From: a bacterium | Lineage (GTDB): Bacteria > Desulfobacterota > DSWW01 | Direction: 5' to 3' | Assembly: GCA_030609865.1 (NCBI GenBank) | Contig: JAUWSZ010000216.1 | Location: 1-5,561 of the forward strand | DNA: 5,561 bases | Part shown: positions 1 through 5,370 of the stretch, in pieces | Layout of the letters: each line of letters begins with the position of its first letter | Numbering within the stretch: the stretch's first letter is position 1 | The notes under the pieces: generated by a model | Database searches by the model: none | Told to the model about the DNA's origin: nothing | The model's input: only the letters and a program-made list of their open reading frames with translations | Program-made: the position numbers and the translations under genes

Positions 1-426
1 CCCGTAACGTTCCGCCTCGGGGTCCCGGCGCAGCACCATCGTCACAGCGGCATGGTTTTCCCGGTGAAATCGGAGCACATCGTGAAGGTCCAGTTCCACC
101 AGGATGTCCGCTTTCATGACCACAAAGGCGTCCTCTAACAGGTGATGGGCCGCCTTCTGGATCCCTCCACCAGTGCCCAGCAGTTTCCTTTCCCGGGAGT
201 AAAAGACACGAAGGCCCCATTGCCGGCCATCGCCCACGTATTCCTGGATCATGTCTCCAAGATGATGGAGGTTGACAACCACCTCCTCGACACCGCAGTT
301 CTTCAGGTAGGTCAGGGTGTAGTGGATCAAGGGCTTTCCCGCCACCGGGATCATCGGCTTGGGCAGGGTGTCGGTCAGGGGACGAAGCCTCTCCCCCCGG
401 CCGGCCGCCAGAACCATCGCCCTCAA
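1..426 (-). CDS. sugar-1-phosphate nucleotidyltransferase, N-terminal 142 residues (runs off window)
   Basis: This is the N-terminal half of an NTP_transferase (Rossmann-like) enzyme that would couple a sugar-1-phosphate to an NTP to make an NDP-sugar in the cytoplasm. The signature loop LAAGRGERLRPLT is at residues 6-18, LPKPMIPVAGKPLI at 21-34 (Lys23 conserved), and GTGGGIQKA at 84-92. The metal-binding Asp is D107 in MKADILVELDL, where most relatives have NGD or NSD, so N and G/S are replaced by K105 and A106. Overall it resembles MurU / mannose-1-phosphate guanylyltransferase-like proteins, but the substrate cannot be read from this fragment. The start chosen is TTG at 426-424: AGGAGGT lies 6 nt upstream, and the TTG overlaps the upstream gene's TGA stop (TTGA), which implies translational coupling. 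ATG at 417 is the alternative. The frame is open to position 1, so the C-terminus is missing only because the window ends. The family call is firm and the substrate is unknown. Confidence 0.9.
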   Translation of the reverse strand, partial: MRAMVLAAGRGERLRPLTDTLPKPMIPVAGKPLIHYTLTYLKNCGVEEVVVNLHHLGDMIQEYVGDGRQWGLRVFYSRERKLLGTGGGIQKAAHHLLEDAFVVMKADILVELDLHDVLRFHRENHAAVTMVLRRDPEAERYG

Positions 427-1427
427 GGGGAGACCTCCTGTCCGGGTTGCTGCTCCGGACCCAAACGGAAACGAACGACCGCCTCGAGCAATCGGAGTTC
501 CTCCGTCTCTGCCAATCCGGCAAGCCGACCCAACGCCTGGTCTGCAAAGGCGAAGGCGGCCCTCCTCGAGGCGGCCAGATACCCCTGTTCGTCGAGCATG
601 GCCCGCAGGCCCGTCCCTTCCTGCTCCCCGGACGTGTGGAGTCGCCGGGCCGCCTCCTCCCATGCCTCTTTCCCCTCCTTCTCCCAGAGCAGGATCAGGG
701 GATGGCTGAATCTCGCATCCGGCGGAAGCGGCGAACTCTCGTGGGAGATGCGTTCCCAGACCGACAGGTCTTCAAGGATCCTCACCGTCCTGCCGAGCAA
801 GAAGCCGCATCCGGCCAGGCTCTCCTCCTCCTCTTTTTTCCCCTTTCCGAGGATGGCGCCCAAGCGAAGGCTCAGGGTAAGCAGCAGAGAGACCTTGTCC
901 GCCACGACCTCGAAGCACTGCGCAGGCTCGGCCTTGTCGAGTTCCTTTTCCAGGCTCACGAGCCTCGCTTGCGCCTCGGCACTCTCGAGGGAGGTCTGGA
1001 TATGCTCCTCGATGATCCGGGTCTCCCCATCTTCAACGATGAAGCGAGATGCCTTGGAGAAGAAGAAATCCCCGAGCAGGATGTCCAGGGCTTCTCGCTG
1101 ATGGTGTGCCTGATCCGCATCTTCTCCGACGCCCGCGGCCTTCCGGGCATAGCCGAGGCGGTCGTGCAGAAGCGAAGCCATGTGAATCATGTGGATGCTG
1201 GCTGCCAGACGAAGGGGCCGGTCCCCCGTACAACCATAGTGTCGCGCGACCAGCAGGACGAGATAGGGCCGCAACGGCTGTCGATCAAAGCCTGCAAGCC
1301 CGAAGCCGTTACTGTCCCATAAGGACTGCAGGGTCTCCGGGAGGGATTCCCGTACGTAGCTGTGAACCTGTTCCAGTTCAGTATGTGCCCAGGGGGGAAC
1401 CGGAATTGTGATGGGTTTCGTGTCCAT
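423..1427 (-). CDS. degenerate polyprenyl synthetase-like protein
   Basis: This 334-aa protein has the all-alpha polyprenyl diphosphate synthase layout, a family that joins isopentenyl diphosphate to allylic diphosphates. Recognisable blocks are LRPYLVLLVARHYG (52-65), AASIHMIHMASLLHD (75-89), ILLGDFFFSKA (116-126), the region around K178 (the KT-motif lysine), and LLGRTVRILEDL (210-221). The catalytic signatures are damaged. The first aspartate-rich motif DDxxD reads DRLGY at 89-93. The second reads ED followed by LSVWE at 219-225, with no third Asp. The Lys of the upstream GKRxRP-type motif is absent (RQPLRP, 49-54). I infer a pseudo-enzyme or a diverged activity, not housekeeping prenyl synthesis. 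It lies 12 nt after the AIR-synthase-like stop, and its own stop overlaps the next start. The AAGGAG in front of the ATG abuts it with no spacer, so initiation may depend on coupling. The fold assignment is fairly sure; the function is unknown. Confidence 0.8.
   Translation of the reverse strand: MDTKPITIPVPPWAHTELEQVHSYVRESLPETLQSLWDSNGFGLAGFDRQPLRPYLVLLVARHYGCTGDRPLRLAASIHMIHMASLLHDRLGYARKAAGVGEDADQAHHQREALDILLGDFFFSKASRFIVEDGETRIIEEHIQTSLESAEAQARLVSLEKELDKAEPAQCFEVVADKVSLLLTLSLRLGAILGKGKKEEEESLAGCGFLLGRTVRILEDLSVWERISHESSPLPPDARFSHPLILLWEKEGKEAWEEAARRLHTSGEQEGTGLRAMLDEQGYLAASRRAAFAFADQALGRLAGLAETEELRLLEAVVRFRLGPEQQPGQEVSP
433..439 (-). promoter_or_regulatory. ribosome binding site for the nucleotidyltransferase (supports TTG start)
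   Basis: AGGAGGT on the minus strand is followed by a 6-nt spacer and then TTG at 426. The in-frame ATG at 417 would be 15 nt away, which is too far, so the TTG is the better start. The site lies inside the last codons of the upstream gene. Confidence 0.7.
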
Positions 1428-1439
1428 CTCCTTTGCTTT

Positions 1440-2408
1440 CTAGCGGGGAAGGTTGAGGATGCCGGTCTTGGAGAAGTCAAACAGCACATCCTCGTCGCCC
1501 TTCCAGGCGAGGCGCAATTCTCGAGAGTCGTCCGTACGCCCGATGCCGTTCGCCCATATGCCCCGTTCCTCGAACCGCCGGAGCGTCGCCGCCTTTGCCT
1601 CCTGATCGCAGACCAGGAGAAACCCGTAGCTCGGATAAACCTTGAGCCAATCGAGGAGATCGAAGGAATCGGGAACTTCGATGCGGCTCAAGTCGACCTG
1701 CGCACCCAGCCCTGCATTCTCCAGGAGCATGGCCAGGCTGCCCAGGATGCCCGCATTGCTTACATCTTTTGCGGCCACACAGGCACCCTCCTCTGCCAAT
1801 TCGCACAGGATCGCCAGGTCGTCACAAAGGGTGTTCGAATCCTTCTTCACGTGGGAATCCCAGTTCAAGAGGGTTTTCCCCCACCGTTCACCCCGAAGAT
1901 CCATGGCCAGGAGAATCTCCTGACCCGGACCGGCACTCCGGTCCGTGAGCAGGGCCTTTGCCTTCCCGAGTACACTGGCCGCCAGGAAGGGCGTCGTACC
2001 CTCGGGCGAGATGTGACCCCCCACCATCGGGACCTGGAGTCGCTCGCACTCCTCTCGTATCCCGTGGGAGATGGCTTCCATCTGCTGCTCGTCCACGCCT
2101 GCCAGGACGTTGACCAGGGCCAGGGGCCTTCCCCCCATGGCGTAGATGTCGTTCACGTTCACGAGCACGGCCGCTCTGCCGGCCCTCACCGGGTCTTGCT
2201 CCACCAGCGCGGAGAGGACTCCATCAGCGGCCAGGAGCAGGTAGCCCCCATCCTCTGCCCGCAGGACGGCTGCATCGTCTCCAGGGCCCAGTACGACGTC
2301 CCCAAAGTCCCAGGCCCCCTCCATTGCTCTCAGGCATTTCCCGACCGCCCCCTTTCGCTGGATGCCGGCAAACCCCCTGAGTTCTTGCGCCAGCCTGGAC
2401 AGATTCAT
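1440..2408 (-). CDS. AIR synthase-related (PurM/SelD/ThiL-like) protein, sll0787 family
   Basis: This 322-aa protein belongs to the PurM/ThiL/SelD/HypE superfamily, whose members activate substrates with ATP through an acyl-phosphate or phosphate intermediate. Seen in sequence: the ATP/metal-binding loop GPGDDAAVL at 41-49, LLLAADG (57-63), NDIYAMGGRPLALVNVL (86-102), MVGGH (128-132), AAKDVSNAGILGSLAML (212-228) and YPSYGFLL (258-265). The pattern fits the sll0787-type AIR-synthase-related proteins, which sit with radical SAM and GNAT proteins in the nitrilase-associated Nit1C cluster; that link is recalled, not searched. The start ATG overlaps the upstream stop as ATGA (2408-2405), and a G-rich stretch lies about 10 nt upstream. 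The length looks complete for the family. The gene ends in TAG, and the next gene begins 12 nt later in the same reading frame. Its substrate in this pathway is unknown. Confidence 0.9.
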   Translation of the reverse strand: MNLSRLAQELRGFAGIQRKGAVGKCLRAMEGAWDFGDVVLGPGDDAAVLRAEDGGYLLLAADGVLSALVEQDPVRAGRAAVLVNVNDIYAMGGRPLALVNVLAGVDEQQMEAISHGIREECERLQVPMVGGHISPEGTTPFLAASVLGKAKALLTDRSAGPGQEILLAMDLRGERWGKTLLNWDSHVKKDSNTLCDDLAILCELAEEGACVAAKDVSNAGILGSLAMLLENAGLGAQVDLSRIEVPDSFDLLDWLKVYPSYGFLLVCDQEAKAATLRRFEERGIWANGIGRTDDSRELRLAWKGDEDVLFDFSKTGILNLPR

Positions 2409-4054
2409 CCGGCAGATCCCACCCCTTTGAAATGCTGCAACCTCGCTGAATCAGCCCCCACATCCCTGGAAAAGCGGGTCGACGGGCCCTCTTCCCAGAT
2501 GGGCCCTGCGGCCAACATCAGGACATGGGGCCTTCCGTGGAAATCCGGAATCTTCTCGAGGCTTCTCCACGCACACCGCTCGAAGAATTCTACCTTTGAA
2601 GATTGGATATACGCGCGAAAACGCCTGCCTCCGCGCCTTTTCACCTCCTCTTCCGCTCTCTTCACCAGCAGGGCCCCGACCCGACCCCGAAACGGGCGGC
2701 GCGCGGCGAGTCGACTTCCCAGCCATTCCCCGTTCCCAAGGGGCGTAATGCGAACCGTCCCGGCGCACTCTCCGCCCTTCACGGCAAGAATGTGCACAGA
2801 GAGGGCGTCCATCTCGTCACGATCCGTCTGTCGAAACATGCCCTGTTCTTTCACGAAGACCTCATGGCGAATCGAGTAAGAGGCTTCCAGGAGGGGGCCC
2901 CCCTCCGTAACCTCGAGGTCGAACTCCTCCATGTCCCCCTGTTCCCCCCGCCGCAGGGACAGGGCATCCTGGAAGTCCGGAAGGGCAGAGCACCCACGAC
3001 ACCGCACACAGCCCGCACGTACGGCCTCCCAGTGGAGGTTGTGTGTCTCCAGGATCTGGGCTGCTTCCCGGTAGATCTCCATCGCGAACTCCGGCCGGAC
3101 CGGTTTCCGGTGCGCAAGGGGCGTTCCCGGAATCGGTCGAAAGGGCACGAGATAGGGGTAAACCCCGATCGAGGCAAGCCGTTCACATCCGTCCAGCAGG
3201 CTCTCGGGTGTCTCGCCCAGCCCCATCAACAGGAAGGAACTCACCTGGTTCTTCCCGAAAACGCGAACAGCCTCCTCCCAGGCACGAATGTATTCCTCCA
3301 GGGGAATGGATGCCTTGCAGGGCGCAAGCTCCTTCAATACGGCCGGGTCGAAGGACTCGAGGTGAATCCCGATGGTTGCCACCCCGTCTTCTCGCAACAT
3401 CTCCATCCGGCGACCTGTGATCGGAGGCATGACCTGCACGTGCACGGGCAGGCCGGCGGCTCTGGAGATGGCTCGCGCCGCTTCCCGGAAGAGTTGCCAT
3501 TCAAGGCGACGTTCCTTCGTGCTGCCCGCCGTCAGGGTGACGTGTTTGGCCCCGCTCTTCTTCGCCTCTTTGGCAACTTCTGCGAGCAGGCCCGGCTCTT
3601 TCTTCAGCTCCGTTTTTCCGGCCTTCCACGAGAGCCCCACCCCGCAAAATCGACAGGCCGACCTCGTGCCCCAGTAGCTGCACGCCTGAAGCACCGTCGA
3701 CGCGAGGCAGTCGACCCCGTGCATGAGGGCAATCTTCCGGTACGGTACACCCTCTGCGGTCGACTTCCGGTAGAAAGGCGGTTCGGGAGGCAATGTCACC
3801 GGCAAATGAATCCGTTCGTCTCCACGAAACAGGCCCCAATGATCTCGAACCCGCTCCAGACGGAAGGGAGACGCCGATACGAAATCCGAAAAGGCCGGAA
3901 CCGATGCAGGGGTGCCGCCGAGAACGAGCGTTGCCCCCTCCGCAGGCCCTGCCCCCCCTTCTCGCACGCGGCATCCCTCGCCTGTGGGAGGCGAAACCCG
4001 AACCCCAAGGGACTGCAATTCGGTCTTGAGTTCTTCGATCCGGACTAGAGCCAT
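2405..4054 (-). CDS. fused radical SAM (MSMEG_0568-like) and GNAT acetyltransferase (MSMEG_0567-like)
   Basis: This 549-aa protein joins two enzymes. Residues about 90-360 form a radical SAM module like the MSMEG_0568 family: FYRKSTAEGVPYRKIALMHG (94-113), the cluster region with C116, C125, C134 and C137 (a C-x8-C-x2-C spacing from C125, not the usual CX3CX2C), GIHLES (229-234), LLMGLGET (275-282) and VPFRPIPGTPL (303-313). It ends in a second cysteine set, C349-C352-C355 (CVRCRGC). Residues about 375-515 are a GNAT domain: IRHEVFVKEQGMF (395-407), DRDEMDA (411-417), the CoA-loop-like FRGRVGALL (455-463), VEFFERCAWRSL (488-499) and HGRPHVLM (506-513). In related clusters these are normally separate genes. 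The start ATG at 4054 has AAAGGTGAT just upstream and overlaps the DsrE-like gene by 10 nt. Met375 (ATG at 2932) could be an internal start for GNAT alone. The product is unknown. The domain calls are firm. Confidence 0.92.
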   Translation of the reverse strand: MALVRIEELKTELQSLGVRVSPPTGEGCRVREGGAGPAEGATLVLGGTPASVPAFSDFVSASPFRLERVRDHWGLFRGDERIHLPVTLPPEPPFYRKSTAEGVPYRKIALMHGVDCLASTVLQACSYWGTRSACRFCGVGLSWKAGKTELKKEPGLLAEVAKEAKKSGAKHVTLTAGSTKERRLEWQLFREAARAISRAAGLPVHVQVMPPITGRRMEMLREDGVATIGIHLESFDPAVLKELAPCKASIPLEEYIRAWEEAVRVFGKNQVSSFLLMGLGETPESLLDGCERLASIGVYPYLVPFRPIPGTPLAHRKPVRPEFAMEIYREAAQILETHNLHWEAVRAGCVRCRGCSALPDFQDALSLRRGEQGDMEEFDLEVTEGGPLLEASYSIRHEVFVKEQGMFRQTDRDEMDALSVHILAVKGGECAGTVRITPLGNGEWLGSRLAARRPFRGRVGALLVKRAEEEVKRRGGRRFRAYIQSSKVEFFERCAWRSLEKIPDFHGRPHVLMLAAGPIWEEGPSTRFSRDVGADSARLQHFKGVGSAG

Positions 4055-4404
4055 ATCACCTTTGTCTGCTCATCCAGGGTGTGGGCGATCACATCCTCGG
4101 CAACGGTCACACCTTCGATCAAATCCTCTTCCTTCAGGGCATACAAACGCATGGGCGCGGAACAGGCCTGTACGTGGATGCCTTCCTTCATCAGGCCCTG
4201 AACCTTGGCCTCGAAGTCGCCGACGGTCTGGCTTCCTCTTCCCACGCCCCGTTTCACGCAGAAGATCCCATCGGCAAAGAAGATGATCCTCGTTTCCAGC
4301 CCCCGCTTGCGGGCGGAGGCGGCATACCGGAGTGCCGTGTAGGGCTTCAGGGACGCGTAGGGGGCTTCGGACACCATGATGACGAATCGAGATATGAGGG
4401 CCAT
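4045..4404 (-). CDS. DsrE-like family protein, first gene of the operon
   Basis: This 119-aa protein has the DsrE/TusD-type alpha/beta layout. FVIMVSEAPYASLKPYTALRYA (7-28, with the start of the helix) is followed by RGLETRIIFFADGIFCVKRG (34-53), the strand-Cys motif GIHVQACSAPMRLY (75-88) and the C-terminal EEDLIEGVTVAEDVI (92-106). C81 occupies the position of the sulfur-accepting cysteine of DsrE/TusD, and C49 is a second candidate. Such proteins carry persulfide sulfur or bind small thiol ligands in the cytoplasm. The start at 4404 is chosen because GGGGAGGGG lies 6 nt upstream. A longer frame reaches ATG at 4482, but its extra 26 residues come from the repeat-filled leader and look non-protein-like. 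The gene ends in TAG inside the radical SAM gene (10-nt overlap). Its place at the head of the operon suggests sulfur delivery or redox partnering with the radical SAM protein; that is inference. Confidence 0.8.
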   Translation of the reverse strand: MALISRFVIMVSEAPYASLKPYTALRYAASARKRGLETRIIFFADGIFCVKRGVGRGSQTVGDFEAKVQGLMKEGIHVQACSAPMRLYALKEEDLIEGVTVAEDVIAHTLDEQTKVIWL

Positions 4405-4410
4405 GATGTT

Positions 4411-4420
4411 CCCCTCCCCT
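4411..4420 (-). promoter_or_regulatory. ribosome binding site that sets the DsrE-like start
   Basis: AGGGGAGGGG on the minus strand is followed by a 6-nt spacer (AACATC) and ATG at 4404. It argues against the longer reading from ATG at 4482, which would translate through the heptamer repeats. Confidence 0.6.
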
Positions 4421-4443
4421 GCTGCGCACCGCTCGACCCCAAA

Positions 4444-4521
4444 GACGAAAGGGAAAAGGGTCAAGGCGAAAGGAAAAACCACTGCGTGGACCTTTGCCCT
4501 TTAACCTTTACCCTTTCGCTT
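4444..4521. repeat. imperfect inverted repeat of two heptamer arrays
   Basis: The left arm 4444-4478 reads as five 7-bp words of the type GRNNAAA (GACGAAA, GGGAAAA and similar). The right arm 4491-4518 reads as four words CCTTTNN. Reverse-complementing the right arm gives a sequence clearly similar to the left one. Between them is the perfect small hairpin CCAC-TGC-GTGG (4479-4489). The transcript on either strand could fold into a long imperfect stem immediately upstream of the DsrE-like gene. It has no U-run typical of an intrinsic terminator. Confidence 0.65.
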
Positions 4522-4522
4522 C

Positions 4523-4560
4523 TGGCTATTAGCTATTAGCTGTTAGGTATTAGCTCCCAA
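4523..4560. repeat. CTNTTAG heptamer array, left copy of a 38-bp inverted pair
   Basis: Four consecutive 7-bp words (4526-4553) fit CTNTTAG with one first-base change, followed by CTCCCAA. Counting back from 4526, the same 7-bp phase continues without a break through CTTCTGG and the four CCTTTNN words to 4491, so ten heptamers lie end to end in 4491-4560. The reverse complement of 5444-5481 matches this copy at 32 of 38 positions, including the terminal TTAGCTCCCAA. Confidence 0.75.
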
Positions 4561-4572
4561 CCCTTCCCCTGG

Positions 4573-4592
4573 ATTCCCGTTTTCACGGGAAT
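4573..4592. repeat. small palindromic repeat with 8-bp arms
   Basis: Perfect arms ATTCCCGT and ACGGGAAT enclose a TTTC loop and are flanked by GG and GAC. The form resembles dispersed ATTCCC...GGGAAT elements, such as dRS3-like repeats, which are found in many bacterial genomes. Neither strand has a downstream T-run, so I call it a dispersed repeat and not a terminator. Confidence 0.6.
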
Positions 4593-4612
4593 GACTGCTT
4601 ACTATGCTGGGG

Positions 4613-4641
4613 ATTGCCGCGTCGCTGGCGCTCTTCGCAAT
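4613..4641. repeat. REP-like palindromic element with ATTGC/GCAAT arms
   Basis: ATTGC at 4613-4617 and GCAAT at 4637-4641 bound a 19-nt GC-rich middle that can pair partly. This ATTGC...CGCAAT style is common among dispersed intergenic repeats in bacteria. The arms are short, so the call rests on resemblance and on its place in a repeat-rich gap. Confidence 0.4.
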
Positions 4642-4672
4642 GTTCGCTTTGGTGGCCAAGGAGGTGCGGCCT

Positions 4673-4728
4673 GATCCCCGACCCCTGCTTTGTCCTTTGA
4701 CCTTTACCCTTTGAACTTTGACCTTTCA
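4673..4728. repeat. heptamer array of eight words ending at a stop codon
   Basis: Eight 7-bp words lie end to end: two of GAYCCCY type (4673-4686), GCTTTGT, and five of CCTTTNN/ACTTTGA type (4694-4728). The last word, CCTTTCA at 4722-4728, contains on the minus strand the TGA stop of the 144-aa gene, so the repeat directly abuts and supplies the end of that gene. Confidence 0.65.
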
Positions 4729-5160
4729 ACCCTTGGGCCTCTTCTTTTTTCGGGAGGACGCCTTCTTGCGACTCATTTCCGCAGCGGGCTTTTTGCTCTG
4801 TTTCTTCGTACGGAGCGTGATGGTGGCCTGAACATCGACTGTGAGATCATTCAGTACACTCTTGAGGAGATGGGCAGTATCGATCCGCGAAAGGAACCAG
4901 TGCATTTCCTTCTGCAGGTTGGCAAAGAACTCGGCCTTGCCCTTCTCACTTTGCTTTATCAGATAGGTCACCGCCTCCCTGGGGAGGTTGAACTCGGATA
5001 CGGCCTTGCGGACTCCCTCCTCGGTCATAAACAGCATTCCGGCTCCTGTGAACAAGGCTCGCTTCACGGTCTCGGGAACATAGGTGTCGAACAACTTGCC
5101 AAGGGAAAGCTCGGAGGATACCTGGGTTTCGTCAGCGGGTGGATTCTTCTTGTCCACCAT
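4726..5160 (-). CDS. conserved-looking hypothetical protein with basic tail
   Basis: I do not recognise a named family for this 144-aa protein, though its style is familiar from Desulfobacterota hypothetical proteins. Residues 20-50 contain LGKLFDTYVPETVKRALFTG and GMLFMTEEGV, with a short hydrophobic patch at 36-45. Residues 51-110 look like amphipathic helices (EFNLPREAVTYLIKQSEKGK, LQKEMHWFLSRIDTAHLLKS), and residues 106-117 like a beta strand (LTVDVQATITLR). The tail 118-144 is strongly basic (12 Lys/Arg after residue 130) and could bind nucleic acid or polyanions. ATG at 5160 is chosen because GGAGGT lies 6 nt upstream. The longer start at 5226 lacks a Shine-Dalgarno site and would fall almost on the predicted transcription start. 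The gene stands alone between two repeat-filled gaps. I infer that it is not part of the downstream operon. Confidence 0.75.
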   Translation of the reverse strand: MVDKKNPPADETQVSSELSLGKLFDTYVPETVKRALFTGAGMLFMTEEGVRKAVSEFNLPREAVTYLIKQSEKGKAEFFANLQKEMHWFLSRIDTAHLLKSVLNDLTVDVQATITLRTKKQSKKPAAEMSRKKASSRKKKRPKG

Positions 5161-5166
5161 ATCCGT

Positions 5167-5172
5167 ACCTCC
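5167..5172 (-). promoter_or_regulatory. ribosome binding site for the 144-aa protein
   Basis: GGAGGT on the minus strand, followed by a 6-nt spacer (ACGGAT) and ATG at 5160. It decides between this start and the unsupported upstream ATG at 5226. Confidence 0.7.
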
Positions 5173-5241
5173 ATCAAGCGTCGGAAAGTGGCCTTTCTCC
5201 TCGTCGTCGAGCGAGGCACCAAACATAAACCAAACGCGTTC

Positions 5242-5271
5242 ATACTACAGGATGCGTGTGCCCGATTTCAA
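5242..5271 (-). promoter_or_regulatory. candidate sigma70 promoter for the 144-aa gene
   Basis: On the minus strand TTGAAA (5271-5266) and TAGTAT (5247-5242) are separated by 18 nt. They match the -35 and -10 consensus at 5 of 6 and 4 of 6 positions. Transcription would begin near 5235, leaving a leader of about 75 nt before the ATG at 5160. The call rests on consensus matching by eye. Confidence 0.4.
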
Positions 5272-5302
5272 ACCGCTCCACCTGAAGCGGCTTGCGCCGC
5301 AA

Positions 5303-5330
5303 GGGGTCAGGGGCCAGGGATCAGGGATCA
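5303..5330. repeat. GGGRTCA-type heptamer array, four units
   Basis: Four consecutive 7-bp words fit GGGRTCA with one variant (GGGGCCA in second place). The last two are identical GGGATCA. A reverse-complement relative of this word type (GATCCCC, GACCCCT) occurs at 4673-4686 on the other side of the 144-aa gene. Confidence 0.65.
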
Positions 5331-5370
5331 GCCCCCCCCGCCTCCTGCCCTTTCCCGTGCCCGATTTTTG

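Larger units (their letters stand above)
4405..4725. other. 321-nt intergenic region packed with repeats
   Basis: No gene is supported here. The leader of the five-gene operon contains, from low to high coordinates, a ribosome binding site, an imperfect inverted repeat of A/G-rich and C/T-rich heptamers, a CTNTTAG array, two small palindromic repeats and a further CCTTTNN array that reaches the stop codon of the next gene. A promoter for the operon ought to lie here on the minus strand. A TTGACC lies at the 4444-4478 array, but I could not pair it with a credible -10 box. Confidence 0.7.

Noticed and set aside
142..1322. Plus-strand frames at 142-1101 and 447-1322
   Set aside because: They are antisense to the nucleotidyltransferase and prenyl-synthase-like genes, whose motifs are clear. 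No plausible protein features are seen.
1362..2879. Long plus-strand open frame of 505 codons, and another of 481 codons at 2603-4048
   Set aside because: Both lie opposite well-supported minus-strand genes in GC-rich DNA, show no family resemblance, and have arginine/proline-rich shadow composition.
4444..4478. Operon promoter based on TTGACC within the repeat
   Set aside because: No acceptable -10 box is found 16-18 nt downstream on the minus strand, and the hexamer is produced by the repeat itself.
4405..4482. Longer N-terminus of the DsrE-like protein from ATG at 4482
   Set aside because: The additional residues are translated from repeat DNA and no ribosome binding site precedes that ATG, whereas 4404 has a G-rich site at good spacing.
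4444..4560. CRISPR array
   Set aside because: The units are 7 bp with no spacers and differ in word. This is a tandem heptamer structure, not direct repeats with unique spacers.
4573..4592. Intrinsic terminator
   Set aside because: The 8-bp arms are good but neither strand has a run of T after the stem, and the element looks like a common dispersed repeat.
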